Shown: positions 11,515 through 23,732, counted from the stretch's first letter. The stretch: 64,000 nt of DNA from Sternotherus odoratus (GCA_032164245.1 JAVMKO010000002.1:95617340-95681339); one strand, 5' to 3'. Notes: generated by a model not told the origin, from the letters alone. Made by a program: numbers and translations.

Positions 11515-12992
11515 CTGTATTTTTTCATCTCGGAGCTTGTGGTGGTGCACAGCCTTTATCATCTGTATATGTGAAAATAGCTGTTCCAGATGGCATACCA
11601 ATCCTGCATCAACTGCAATAAATTACTGAGCAGAGTGCATGTTCTCCTTACTTTTTATGGTCATGTTCTATATTTGTAGGGTCAGTGGAAAAGATCACAT
11701 GACAAAACTATCATTTGATATTAATGTTTCTGTCCCAACTAGTGACTGCAGAATACAAACTAATTTTACAATTCTTACATTCATCCACTTATTAGAAGTA
11801 ACTTTTTGATGCTACATTTTAAAATGTTAAAAATGTAAGCCTATCTACCATAACTTATTTATATATGGAAATGGAAGGGGGGTGAAGATAGAGCAAAAGA
11901 AGGGTAAATGTGTTGTGTCCTGTGAGAAATTGTTTTAAAAGGCATTTTGAGTACTTAGATTTATATGCTTTTTGAGCTGTTCAAAAAAATTAAGGTAGCA
12001 AAACATTGTGAAACAGTTTTGAACTGAATTTCCTATTCCACATATTCTACTCCAAATCCAATTCTGAATCAAACAGAATATTATTTTGTGGCATATTAAA
12101 AGTTATTTGTTTCTTTGAGCAACTATCTTTTTAAGAACATAATTTTTTTATTTGTGATCTTCAAAAAATGCATTCGTGTTCCAGAATACTACCATTCAAA
12201 GTCATAGCAGTAAATATTCTATGAATGATAAATTTTATACCATTGCTTCTTCAGTGACTGTTTCTTTTCACTTCAAGAGTTTAAATATCTTTAAAAACTG
12301 CTTTGTCAATTTGATCTTCTGTTTGTACAACTGTTCCCACAAAAGGGATCATTAATAAGATAAGTTTGCCCATATTATAAGTCTAAGCAGTATCAGCTTT
12401 AGATCTGTGTCCAATGCATTGCTGCAGAGTGTACTGGACTGAGATGTTGCAGCCCAGTAAAATAAGGAACTCCTCATATTAAAGTTTATTCCTCAGGCAT
12501 GTTCTGGAGACAGAGGCAGCTTTTTTTTCCATGACGTAATGGTGCACATCTTGCCATTAAGTCCATTCCTTTAAAATTACACCACAGCACTTCTGAGGTA
12601 AAACCCTTTACATTCAAAAATTTAGTGTCCATACAAATAGACACAGCTAGAAATGTTCGAAACTGGTCCTAAGAGACTATCACATCCAGATTCAGATGCA
12701 GTTCAGACTATAAATGGTGCTAGGATATAATTCCTCACCCACAAAGTGCTGATTGAATTCATATGTCTGCCAGTCCCCAGCTGGTTTGCTATTAGCATTC
12801 TGTAGACAAACATTCCTCTTAAATACTTGCCTTTAATGTGCAGATATTATAGCCAATTTGAGGGTGGGGAATGGGAAGGGCTCACCTAGGAAAAAATAAA
12901 TCGCAATCATTTGTCCTCAAAAACTAGGGAAGTTAGAGTAGAATTCTAGGAGCAAAACCTTACGTTTTAAATGGCCCTTTACTCAGGCATGA

Positions 12993-13075
12993 CTTTAGGG
13001 TGACCATATGTCCTGATTTCATAGGGAGATAGTCCGGATTTTGGGGTCTTTTTTTTTTATATTGGTTTCCATTAC
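12993..13075 (+). repeat. 'AGGGTGACCATATGTCC' family repeat fragment, second copy
   Basis: Begins 'agggtgaccatatgtcctg' followed by 'agtccggattttggggtc'. It is the forward relative of the copy at about 735-833. The right boundary is uncertain. Confidence 0.5.
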
Positions 13076-16000
13076 CTTCCACAGGCAGCATACAGTTCCC
13101 AGCTCCTTCATGTGATGCCTTTTTATATGCAGCCCAAAACTGCATGGGCTCTTTTTTTGGTCAGCGTTGCAGACTTACGTTCAGTTGTCCACCTCCATCC
13201 TTGGTTGTTTTTTGGTAGATTGTTTTCCAAATAGCTACCCGCCATTGATTGTGTATTTCTCTCTTTTTTTTTTTTTCTCCAGATGCACTTTACCCACTTC
13301 CGACTCATTTTATTTCCTGCCCACATAGCTAACCTCTCTAGATCCTCTTGCATGGTTTCTCTTTCCTCATTAGTGTCTGCAAAACCTCCCAAGGCAGGCA
13401 GGGCATTGCAGGCAGGGCACTCAGCCTCGGGAAAGCATAATGCCATCTAGAGCTCCAAGGGGTACAGGAAGACTGTTGTTGCGCTACCATTGAGGAAGTC
13501 CATTCTCTGTACCCTACCAGCTCTTCTGGCCAGTGCGGAATGGGGGTGAGGCTATGTTCCTGCTTCTTCACACCCCTTTGAGGGGCAACCATCACCAACA
13601 GCCCTAGCCTCTCACAGACTTTGCACTTCTCAATGTGAGTACTGTCATCGTGTACGCACGCAGGGGCCAGACGCAAGTAAGAGGGAGGCTCCTTCCCCCT
13701 TTGATCCCCTAGCCCAGCACATCCATGCAGCAGATGAGCACCATCTTACTGCTTTAGTGGATATGCTATTCATTGCCTCTCGAGGATCATGAGGGAAATA
13801 GTAAATGCCTCTGGACACAACACTGATAATCCCTGTAGCACCTTATTGGATACCTCCCTGAAACATTTCCTGTTAGCATTTATCCTTTCTCCACAGTCCT
13901 TCAGCCACTTTTCAGTCCCTGCAGCAGTGCTCATACTCAAGCCTTTGAGCCATATAAGCTTACATTAAACCATTTTTGCACACCCAAAACTCAGGTAGCT
14001 CACCCCCTTGGCCTGCAGGTCCAACCACTTCCCAGAATTTTTGGGCTGCACTCACCGCTACACCTTCTGGCAGGAGAGACAATGTGGCGATTGGGCACTG
14101 CTGTAATCTCCGCCTCTGGTGAATTTGCTACCACTAATGACCTGGGTTTTTGCCATCATAAAATCCACTCGCCGGATTGACCCTGTGTTTAACAGTGGCA
14201 GTGTCTAGAGAAGAGCTAGTGTCCTTCTTAAAGCTGGAGTGTTCATGAATGCCCATGTTGGAGTGGTACTACAGCATGCGATTGCTTTTTAAAACCCGAG
14301 AAACTTATTTAGCTAGTCAGCTCAGTCTTCCTGCGCACTTCTGTGTTTTCAGTTAGTGCATGTGCCCTCCTACAGACATTTTCTGTCATTAAATTTGCTT
14401 CAGTGTACTGCTGGAGCATACAGAGCAGGGCATACCATGTAATCAATAGACCCGGGTTTACCTCGAGCAGCGCAGATTAGGAGCAAATCAAAAGCTTGAT
14501 TACTGCTCTTGCCTGAATAGCAGCCCCCAGTTAGGAGTGAAATCTGTTCAGTTTTCCTGGGGCAGCAGAACCCCTACATGACTCTGCATTTGTCTGACTG
14601 TAGGAGTGTCTCTTTGTGGGATGTACAGTGCGCTGCCTGGCCAGAATGACCGTGGAAGGTAACGCCATATGCAGTAACATGCAATTCTAATTATAAAAAT
14701 TGTCAGAGTGACTCCAGGCTCCCAGGATAAATATATTGGTCCTGATTCTCTGTTGGCGTAACTTGGCACAGCTCCACTGAAATTTACACCATCCCCAGGT
14801 TTCTTCACTGATTAGGAAGCTATTTATCTTTCATGTCCCTGGCTGTTTGCTTTACTAACATTTTATGCATAAAAATAAAAACCACAAGTGACTAAAATAG
14901 TAATTTGTCAGTTTTGACAGAGCACCTGTTAGTTATTAGGTTGGGGATTGCTGTGGTTTTTAGGAGAAATACATCAATTGCCATTTAAGTCACTGCTGAA
15001 TCACATGCATCTGTCAATTGACAACTGATTTGGTAAGGCCAGGAATTTTTCCCCACCCTTTTGTCTCACCGTGTTAAAGCCCTAGTCCTGCACTATTAAA
15101 GTCAATCGGGGCTTTGCCATTGACTTCTGTGAATGCAGGAGCAAGCCCTAAATGTACAATTGCATTGGAGACTCGTTTAATTTAAGAAAAATCAGAAAAT
15201 TCACTTCTATATGGAGGGTCTGCACAAGGCCCTCCTGCATGGAAGTACTGCTGCAAACCCCCCTGAGGGAAGTTAAGTGGATTGGTCTACAGGGCGATCA
15301 TCTCTGTAATGATCCCAAATAAGCTAGTGCGGTGAGGGCCGATGGCCCCAGGGTGGGAGAAGTTCTTCTGAAGCTACACATATTTAGCAGTAACCCACTT
15401 TCTCCCCGGTGCACAGGCGCAGAGGATGCTATTCTGGCACACAGGCTGAAGCAGCAGATGCAGAGGGGTTAAATTTCTTCCCACTCAAACCTTATGTAAG
15501 ACAAAGCCCATTTGTGCAAGGAGGAGTGATTCATCTCCTTCCCTGGAGGAGGAGTGTGCAAAAGGAACAGTCTGGCAGCTGCCTTTGAAAGCTGGATACA
15601 TTTTTGCTAGGAAATAACTAAATAGAAAATTGTAACCATTCAAGGGATCCAGATATTTCCCAAGCAGCAAGCCCTGGAGGTTCAAGGCTGTTTAGCGGCT
15701 TGTTTTGGTTTTTGTTAGATTCAGCTCTGAAAATCATTCCTCAGCCTAACACAAGCACCACCTCAGTTGAGTTCAGATTGCTAATAAAATAGAAAAATTA
15801 TTCCATCACACTACAGACATTCTTGAATGTCAAAAAGAAAACAACCCTTCATGCCTTCCTTGTGCATAATAAAGAAGGGTCCAAGTCCAATTTTAAAAAA
15901 TGCTCTTTACAGATTGCCTTTGAAACATCTGAAAGTCTGGAAAAGCACTGTTAATGCACCCAAACTCTGCAATTGTAGTTATGCCAGAAACTCTTAGATG

Positions 16001-16212
16001 GTTTTATCCATCCATAATAGAGTTTCATCTCATCAGCAGTAACAGAAACAACGCCTTATTCTTCAAATACACAGTGATGTCACTAACTCTGGCCTACCTT
16101 ATGACCATACACAATTCACAGTAAAAGATATACTGTACTGCTTGGTGGAGGTGCAGGGAATTATTTTAACTTGGAATCCAAGATGGGAAGGATAGGATCT
16201 AGGATGACCAGA

Positions 16213-16353
16213 TACCCTGTTTCCCCGAAAGTAAGACATCCCCCGAAAATAAGACGTACTTCCAGTTTTGCCTCTCGCTGTAATATAATGTAATGTAATT
16301 TTGGGAGCAAAAATTAATATAAGACACTGTCTTATTTTCGGGGAAACACGGTA
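16213..16353. mobile_element. Short mariner-like inverted-repeat element
   Basis: The left end 'taccctgtttccccgaaa' and the right end 'ttttcggggaaacacggta' are inverted copies of one sequence extending about 27 bp ('TTTCCCCGAAAATAAGACA'). Both outer ends carry the dinucleotide TA, which fits the TA target duplication of Tc1/mariner transposons. The element is about 140 bp with no coding capacity. I recognise this 'CCCCGAAAATAAGAC' sequence as a dispersed reptile repeat. Confidence 0.75.
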
Positions 16354-16539
16354 GCTGTGGGGATGCAGCATCTCAGGTCACAATTTAGCAGATGCTAATT
16401 CAATCACTCTGTGTAGCTCCAGCATTGTTTGGCAGTGCCAGCACTTTCTGCTCTCACTCAGACTCGGGTAACCTGGATGCTGTAATTGGAATGTACTAAC
16501 TCAAGCTAACTGTTGCAGTGCAGACAAGGTTGGAGAGAA

Positions 16540-16830
16540 CTCAAGGTATGTCTGTCTACACAGCAGCTGGCAGGTGCTTCCAAACACTGCTGGAGCTAGT
16601 GTGCTAAAAAAATAGCAGTGTCCCTTAGCAGCACAGACAGTGGTTCAGACTAGCCGCCTGAATACAATTGCAGCCAACCCCAGGGTATGTCGTTAGGTGG
16701 CTAGCCTGAGTCGCCTCCTGTCTACCCCTGGGCTATGCGGTTACTTTTAGCTTTCTAGCTCAAGTAGAGCTAGCACGTGTCTGTCGATCCATTCTGCAGA
16801 ACACCTTACCAGTCACGGGGTAGATATACC
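16540..16830. repeat. Probable 'GTCTACAC' inverted-repeat element
   Basis: Starts 'aaggtatgtctgtctacac' and continues with GCTAGC-rich sequence in the style of the window's other short inverted-repeat elements. The right end is not clear, so the extent is approximate. Confidence 0.35.
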
Positions 16831-16839
16831 ATAAGTGTT

Positions 16840-17135
16840 GTCAACCCCAAGCATTTTTTTTTTAAAAAAAAAACACGAGTCAAGCCCCAAAACACTACGA
16901 GATTTGGCTTAAAGTCATGAGACTAAAAATAATACGTTGGCTTTTTATTTGCCTTGTGGTTTGGGAACCTTTAGGATTCACATTTTCAAGCTTGGCTGGG
17001 GAAGAGGGTGGGCGGGATAGTTGTTTTTAAATTAAAGTGGAAATTTTCATAATAATCACCTGGATTCAGAGGCTGGAGCTTTCCAGAACCACCAAATATT
17101 GCGAGACTTGTGCTAAAGTCACAAGAGCTGGCAAA
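16840..17135. repeat. 'gttggcaac' family repeat, copy 2
   Basis: Starts 'gttgtcaaccccaagc' and contains 'tcaagccccaaaacac', a GATTTGGC segment and 'gagacttgtgctaaagtc'. It is related to the copy at 9895-10190. Confidence 0.45.
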
Positions 17136-18484
17136 ACTGATACATGTAGGCCCCACTCCTGCAATCCAATGCAGCTATGGGACTTCTCATGTGAAGTGTT
17201 TCCAGGAGCAAAGTCTGCTGAAATAAGCAGTGCCTCATGGATGTGCACTGCAATTTTGTAGGACTGGGGCAGAGTATGTTAAAATAAACTCCTGAAGCCA
17301 GTGCCCAAACCCATGGGTTTTGCATGCAGTGACTCTGGAGTATTTTCAGCTACACTAACCAATTCAGTAGCCTTATCCCTGTGATTTAGTTTTTTTAATG
17401 CAGAATTCTATGGACTGGATTGGCTTAGGTTAGATTTATTGATAACGGTAAGAGGTTCTTGTCTGGCATTGCTAATTATTATAAAGGCTGAAGGGTAAGA
17501 GAGAAGCTAAGAATTATATTTTATGTTCTTCAATTGTACTATTCTGCATTTTTAAAATTTCAATAAAATGATTTTATAATAGGAATAGCTCTAGTGTTTA
17601 TATACCAAGAGTCCTAAATTACCTGAACAACTGTCCCATTGTACATGACAAAAAATTTCATGTAGCACATTCCAAAGACATGTTGATGATTTTTTCCAAC
17701 TAAATTGGTCAGATTCATCTTTTTGAATTGATTTTTTGTTACAGATACAGTATAGAGATTTACTTTATCACAATGAATATTAAATCAGCTGGTAGCTAAT
17801 AAAGATAAAATGATTTTAGAATCCTGAGCAGAGCAGATCCATATTGCGCCTATTGTAGAGCCAAATCAAGAGCTATTACTGCCAGAAGTAAGAGTCTTTT
17901 ATTAATTATTTCCCCCTCACCTTATAGTCAAATGCATTGTATATCATTCAGCTCATGGTATATTTCATTGATTTTAAGAAGTTCGGATGCTTAGGGTTGG
18001 ATTGTGACAGACCCTTGCCTAGGTGCATGAGTAACAAGAAGCTACACACGTGTGCACACACACACAAAATTGCTTAAGAGCTGCATCATTCCTTACGAGC
18101 AACACAAAAGTGATGGGACAGAGCTGAGGATCTAACCTACAGTGGCTGCTCTGTTTCCATAGCCACTACGCCATCAGTAACTCATTATTTTGTAGACTGC
18201 TCTGAGACACTGCTGTATGAATCCAAATTCCACTCATTTCAGTTTCTCTAACATTTAATATTTCATCTTTAATAGCTCTGTGATGGGCTTAAATAACTTA
18301 ATAAAAAATGTAAAATGACTACATTTTTAGAAATATTTAATATGTAGTACAGTAAAAGAACATGTATATCTCCCTACATTCAAAGCAATAGAAACACGTA
18401 AGACAAATGGTCATAATCTTTTACTGAAGTCATGGGAGCTTTTCTGTTAACCTTAGTGAAAGCAGGATTGGGTCTCCTGCCCCC

Positions 18485-18680
18485 AGTAATAATAACACTT
18501 ACCTCTTATTTAGGGCTTTTTATCCTCAACTCTCAAAGCATTTTACAAATGAAGCTAAGTATCATTAGCCCCATTTTACATATAGGGAACTGAGGCGACT
18601 TTCCAGAGGTCACACAAGAAGTCAGTATCAGAGCCTAGAAGAGAACTGAGGTTTCCTGACTACCAGTCCTGTGCCCTATC
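18485..18680 (-). mobile_element. MIR/L2-like SINE
   Basis: Contains 'agccccattttacatatagg', 'gaactgaggc', 'gaggtcacacaagaagtcag' and 'cagtcctgtgccctatcc'. This is an unusually well-preserved antisense MIR-type body. Confidence 0.75.
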
Positions 18681-20678
18681 CCCATGACCATGCAAGGTCT
18701 TTCTGGAGCTACATGTTCTACTCTTGACAGTCTCTTGGGTTGTTTGGATCTGAGCCATGAAGGTTCATGATGAGCTAGAGACTGTAAACATTCCTTAGAT
18801 GCTAGGAGCAAATTGATACAATGCAAAAGCAGGGCAAAAACTTAATTTTTTTAAATTTCATTTTTGCTAACCGCTGTTGTACTCAGATTCCTGAGTGTTG
18901 TATGAAGAAATAAAAGTTGTAAACAAACAAACAAGAACTTTCCCAAACTTGATAATATTATGGTCACAAAACCATTTTTTAAGAGATTGCAGGGTCTTTT
19001 CAGACTTAATGACTTGTAGTTGGGGAGCTAGAGATAAACAAGAATCCTTTCTGATTCACCTAATATTGTAAATATAATATTTTTCCCTTTGTGGAGGTAG
19101 GCCAGATATCACCAACTTTTCAGATGCACTGGTTTTTCACAGTGTGACAATAATAATGTTTGAGACTGACTCCTTTAAAATTTTTGAACTCCTGATTTTT
19201 TCCCTGTGCTAGGAAAGCCTTTTGACCATGTGTTGATTTATGGGAACTTTGACAAATTTATTTTAAGTAGGAGGAATATTTTAAGACGCTTAGGTCATGT
19301 GAAATGGCTTGAAACACATGCTAAAGAGGAGGGAAATAAACAAGCAAAGCTTACTGGTGGGTGTCTTATTTTTTACAGCCATCAGAAGTCATGAGATATT
19401 GTTGCCCATTGAGAAGTCATGAGATATTTTAATGGGGAGGCAGGAAGAAGGTCATCCTGTAAAGGTTTTCCTCAGCTGATCTGGGGAACATTTGAACTTC
19501 TCTATGTTACAACTCTCCCCAACACAGAAAAGAAAAATGTGTAGCTCTCAAAAGGCCATTTAGGAGCTTTCACCTTTTCCACTAATCCCACTTTTGGATA
19601 CATCTTTTGCAAATGGAACCACTTACAATCAATCTTTCTTTGCTGACTGGAAAATCTATCTCTCTGTTATACTACCTACATATTTTAACAATTGTATAGC
19701 ATCCATCGCTATAGTATTTAAGCACTCTGATATACCAATTTCTTACTACAGAATGGACCTGCACCTTGACTGGGCAGGTAATTGTACAATAATGGTAATT
19801 TTGTTATGTGACATGGTAAAGCTGGTCCTCAACGTAGTTTGAAAAATTAATTTTCTCCAATAAACAATGAAGTCAGTCAAACAGTTACACTCTTAGGAAA
19901 AGTGAAAAGAAATATCTGGCTCCGATGACTTCGTCCGTAAACACTAGTGGCCAACTTCTTCCCTTGGTTACATTTTAGGAAAGAGCGTGAGCACTGAGGA
20001 ATGGTGCTCTCTCAGGTCAGTCACATGTCAATATGTGGCATGGGTTAGGTGACCAAACTTAAAATAAAAAACTGAGCCACTTTTGTGGCAACATAATTTA
20101 AAACTTCGCAAGATAGTTTATATTACAGACAAGAAGATGCTGGTAGATTCCCACTCTCAGTATATTACTGAATGTAGTAAATATTCGAGCAATTTAGTGT
20201 TCTGAATGAGTTTGTCTGATACACTGGACAAGTGTGATTAATATTCACGTTGAATAACAGAATAGCTTAGATGCCGTCTGTGCTCATCCAGCTTTTCTCT
20301 TAATTCCAAATGCTGTTCATTGCACTATTTCTCATTCTATTGGACTGTGTGTTGCTGGTAAACACAGAACAAAGACACACTTTAATGGTAAAAGAGCCGC
20401 ATGTGTCTTGCGAGCCAGTTCGGCCAGCCCTGCTATGGAGGTTGCACAGATCTCAGACACTTCTGGTGCTGATTGTAATTTATGTTGCAATGCACATCAG
20501 TATTTAATGGGTGGATGTTTTGCTATTGTAATTGGAGCGGGACAAATGAAGTTGTGTGGTGAGTTTACAAGTGGTACAAGACATTGGCCTTTATTCCCTC
20601 CCTAAATCGATGGCACTACACAGAGAAGTACTGAGCACAGTCTGCCTGTGGTACCAATAGTTTCGTGTTTTATTTCAG

Positions 20679-20822
20679 AGTGAGATGGCCGTGCTGCTCA
20701 AACCAATATCTGACAAGATCCAGGAAATCCAGACCTTCAGAGAGAGAAACAGGGGAAGTAAAATGTTCAACCACCTCTCAGCAGTCAGCGAAAGCATTCC
20801 TGCACTTGGGTGGATAACAGTG
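20679..20822 (+). CDS. CAP2: CAP2 coding exon (helical folded domain, part 2)
   Basis: This 48-codon exon, phase 0 at both ends, follows acceptor 'gttttatttcag' and precedes donor 'gtgagt'. It encodes [20 protein letters not shown], then [20 protein letters not shown] and PALGWITV. The motif 'FRERNRGS' and the '[14 protein letters not shown]' stretch are hallmarks of animal CAP helical domains. The domain is a six-helix bundle that binds the pointed end of cofilin-actin filaments. Compared with mammalian CAP2 the first residues vary (SEMA for a NDVA-like segment), and the rest is nearly unchanged. Confidence 0.97.
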
Positions 20823-21316
20823 GTGAGTTACACACAGACTAGGGCATTTTTAAGCACACTTCTTAATGGTAGTCCATAAACAAATAATCAAATCAGAGCA
20901 GTCCCGAATATTATTTAACTCTGCATTCCCATCTCCTTATCTCCCCACTCAGGCCTAGTCTACACTAGGGGACTAAGTTGACCTAAGTTAGGCTATTCTG
21001 GCTATGTGAATAATGTAGCTTAGGTCAATTTACCCCAGTGTCTTCACTGTGCTATATCGATGGGAGATGCTCTCTGGTCAACTTCCCTTCCTCTTCTCAG
21101 AGAGCTGGGGTATTGGAGTCGACCGAAGAGCTCTCTGCTGTCGAGTTAGCAGGTCTTCACTAAATCGGCCCCTCGCAGCAGAGTTTATCCCCCCTGTAGT
21201 GAAGACAAGCCCTTAGTCTAAAATACCGGTGGAGGAGGGGGTTTGACTAATGTTTTAAATCTTCTCTTTTTTATTTTTTTTCTTGCTCAACTTGGGTGAT
21301 GGTGCTGTTCTCTTAG
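20823..21316 (+). other. CAP2: CAP2 intron, 494 bp
   Basis: More than half of this short intron (20,951-21,215) is a small inverted-repeat element. The 3' part has a long pyrimidine tract (about 21,255-21,290) and ends 'gttctcttag'. No other feature is seen. Confidence 0.85.
20951..21215. mobile_element. Short inverted-repeat element of the 'GTCTACACT' type
   Basis: The left end 'aggcctagtctacactag' pairs with the right end 'tagtgaagacaagcccttag' as an imperfect inverted repeat. The inner block 'gagttagcaggtcttcac' and 'taaatcgg' relates it to the short element in the CAP2 3' UTR (50,874-50,960). There is no coding capacity. Confidence 0.7.
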
Positions 21317-21402
21317 TCTCCTAAACCAGGACCTTATGTCAAGGAGATGAATGATGCTGCTACCTTTTATACTAACAGGGTGTTAAAGGACTACAAAAAC
21401 AG
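21317..21402 (+). CDS. CAP2: CAP2 coding exon (helical folded domain, part 3)
   Basis: This exon has 28 codons plus two bases. Acceptor is 'ttctcttag', donor 'gtatgt'. It encodes [20 protein letters not shown] followed by RVLKDYKN and the first two bases of a Ser codon completed in the next exon. '[22 protein letters not shown]' is a signature stretch of vertebrate CAPs, inside the helical domain. The phase-2 end fits the next exon exactly. Confidence 0.97.
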
Positions 21403-21563
21403 GTATGTTGCCTGGTGTTAATGTCCACACTTTCTCTATTGATAGCTTAGAACTAGCTTATCTGAGGTGCTAGAGAATACTGTATTATTTGTAAACACAT
21501 CACAAAGAAGAAGTGTTTGAAAATTAAAACACATTCAACACATGAATGCACGCATGCACGTGT

Positions 21564-21564
<1 letters not shown>

Positions 21565-21599
<35 letters not shown>
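21565..21599. repeat. (AC)n microsatellite
   Basis: About 17 uninterrupted AC units. The minus-strand open frames here, with Cys-Val repeats, are artefacts of this repeat. Confidence 0.95.
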
Positions 21600-21602
<3 letters not shown>

Positions 21603-22234
21603 CAACTACAGCAATACCCTGTCTGACAGATACACTGCTGCAGAGATGGAATTCCCTGACTGCCCATCTCGCTTTTCTGCTTGAAAAATAGCATTTTGGC
21701 TCTATCACCTGGATAGCTGCATGCAGGTGAGACTTTACTGATCCTTGATGCCGTGTTTCCAAAGGGGCTTTCTTTGCACCAATGCATGAGGATCTTAAGG
21801 GTATGGGCACAGGGAGGAATGTGGTTGCAGGCAGCAGATACGGTGCAGTGCTACTGGTGTTCTGTGGCCTGAGCTAGAGAGAAGAGGACTCCTTTTCTGA
21901 GCCTCTTTGGAGAATGCTTGCACAGATCCCATGCACCTGGCAGAAGAGTCCGTTTTTAGCCATTAGTACCATATTGTTACTAAAATACAATACCTGCAAA
22001 TTAGGTGGGTTTTTCCTGAGCCATCATCTTCCATGACAAATGAGGCTGATTCAAACCCCATTTATGTTCTTTTATAGAACATACCTGATTCAAGTCCTTA
22101 TATCAGGTCTGTTGAAACACATTTTCATCCACACTGATCAGCAGAGGGAAAGCAGATCACATGTAATTTAATCTTTTGCCCAAGTAAAAAATTAATCTGA
22201 AGATCTGAATTATTGAGAAAGTTCTTTTAATGAT

Positions 22235-22327
22235 AGAATCAGAGAGGTAGCCATATTAGTCTGGAATAGCAGAGGTAAAGTCCTGTGGCACCTTAAAGAC
22301 TTAGTCACAGGACTTTGTTACCTCTTT
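22235..22327. repeat. Fold-back interspersed repeat, copy B (short)
   Basis: Starts 'agaatcagagaggtagcc' and 'ttagtctggaatagcagagg', contains 'aagtcctgtggcacctt', then turns back on itself with 'cacaggactttgttacctc'. The fold occurs earlier than in copies A and C, so its hairpin is short. Confidence 0.75.
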
Positions 22328-22615
22328 TAATTATAGTTATGAATTGCCAAAATTATCTACTCTGGGTAATTTTTTGCTCCATTTTAGAATGTACTTTTTG
22401 AAGAGGCATAAGCACCAGTGGGGAAAGAGTGCCTTTTTAAAAGGAATAAACAATGTGCATGATTTTTAGGGGTGAGGAAAGGGGTGATGTTTGTTTAGTA
22501 TTTCACATCAAGATATTTCTGAGTATTGGAGCTGGAAAAGTTATATAAAAATAAACAGGCAAGACACAGGACTTAAGTGTGGAGATTTTCCTCTGAGGCT
22601 TTGTTTACTTTAAGA

Positions 22616-22688
22616 CCTGATCCCAGCGCTCACGCAATGGAATCAGTGGGAGTCTTTCACTGACTCCAGTGGGCTGTGGATCAGATTT
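22616..22688. repeat. Palindromic 'GGCCTGATCC...GGATCAGGCC' element
   Basis: Reads 'gacctgatcccagcgctcac' and later 'gtgggctgtggatcagattt', with 'gggagtctttcactgactcc' in the centre. Relatives lie near 15,083, 29,268 and 40,328. Each is about 70 bp and can form a hairpin. Confidence 0.55.
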
Positions 22689-23500
22689 TTAGTAATCACT
22701 GTTGTTATCTTTAATAGTTACCACTCACCATTAAGGGCTTCATCCCACAACAGTTACTCCCATGCATATTCTTACTTCCACTCATTGTTCCATTGCAGTC
22801 AATGATAACCATCCAGGTCCTTGGAGTTTTGAGAAATTAGGCCACTGATTTAGGTGCCTACATAATAATTTGAGAACCAACTTATTTTTGAAAAGCTTGG
22901 CTTATAAATATGAATCTGACAGAAATTATAATATGACACCATATTATCTAGCCTAAAGATACACATAACCTTTGCTTCCTGGCCAGCCTTCATTTATGAC
23001 AACTCCTCCTTTTCTTTTGAGATTAATATTTATAGAGTTTATAAGGTGCTGGTTAAAATGTCCCAAGGGGAAAGGGTAGCAGAGCACATGCTGGTTTTGA
23101 GAGGTGTAAAGGAGAGTGACAAGCTACCTTTGAACTCAGAAGCCAAGACATTTTTTAAGGTTATGCTGATCTTTAATTTTCTAAAAAATCAAAAATACTG
23201 AGGGGTGCCAGGTTTGAATTCCTGGCACAGGGCCCCATCTGGCTTTATTACTGCCCTGGTTCACTTTGAATCTGGGCAGGAAGCATTCTGTCCTGGAGCT
23301 CTCTTGTTCCCTTCTCTCGCCTCTGCAAGAATCTCAAGGCTCACCAGTCTGCTAGGCCTCACCGTTTGCTGGGCTGCCTGTCTGTCAGCAGTCTTCTGAC
23401 TTAACTGTCTGTGGCCAATGGCAGATGCAGTACTTAGTCCGCTTTAAATACAGAGTAGCAAGTATCTATATTTAAACACAATACATCATATAATACATAA

Positions 23501-23692
23501 GGGGGTGGGGATAGCTTAGTGGTTTGAGCATTGGCCTGCTAAACCCAGGGTTGTGAGCTCAATCCTTGAGGGGGCCATTTAGGGATCTGGGGCAAAAAAT
23601 CTGTCAGGGGACAGTACTTGGTCCTGCTAGTGTAGGCAGGGGGCTGGACGTGATGACCTTTCAAGGTCCTTCCAGTTCTCTGAGATAGGCAT
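23501..23692 (+). mobile_element. tRNA-derived SINE, tortoise Pol III (Cry) type
   Basis: The head 'ggggatagcttagtggtttg' resembles a tRNA D-arm with a Pol III A box. 'gggttgtgagctcaatcc' is a B-box-like T-arm. A tRNA-unrelated body follows: 'gggatctggggcaaaa', 'cagtacttggtcctgctag', 'gggggctggac', 'gatgacctttcaagg'. This order matches the SINE family known from hidden-necked turtles. Short 'atacata' strings flank the element and may be its target duplication. It lies about 40 bp before the next CAP2 exon, in sense orientation. Confidence 0.92.
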
Positions 23693-23732
23693 ATCTCCAT
23701 ACATAGAAATCTTTCCTTCTTTTTCCTTACAG

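Larger units (their letters stand above)
7659..20678 (+). other. CAP2: CAP2 intron, 13.0 kb
   Basis: No exon was found in this intron. Recognisable contents are a CR1 ORF2 fragment (about 9040-9640, antisense), two copies of a 'gttggcaac' repeat family (9895-10190 and 16,840-17,135), a 36-bp direct repeat (10,745-10,780 and 11,479-11,514), a GACCATATG-family repeat (about 12,993-13,075), a short mariner-like inverted-repeat element (16,213-16,353), a probable 'GTCTACAC' element (about 16,540-16,830) and an antisense MIR-like SINE (18,485-18,680). The stretches 10.2-12.9 kb and 17.2-20.6 kb are otherwise AT-rich unique sequence in which I see nothing further. Confidence 0.85.
21403..23732 (+). 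other. CAP2: CAP2 intron, 2.3 kb
   Basis: Contains an (AC)n microsatellite (about 21,565-21,599), fold-back repeat copy B (22,235-22,327), a palindromic 'ctgatccc' element (22,616-22,688) and a tRNA-derived turtle SINE (23,501-23,692) directly before the polypyrimidine tract of the next exon. The remainder is AT-rich with no recognised feature. Confidence 0.85.

Noticed and set aside
13123..13676. Minus-strand frames of 107 and 112 codons
   Set aside because: Partly repeat-like sequence with no recognisable domain; some of it may be a decayed LINE 3' region, but I could not support a call.
23501..23575. tRNA gene
   Set aside because: The tRNA-like head lacks a proper cloverleaf and is followed by the SINE body; it is a tRNA-derived SINE, not a functional tRNA.
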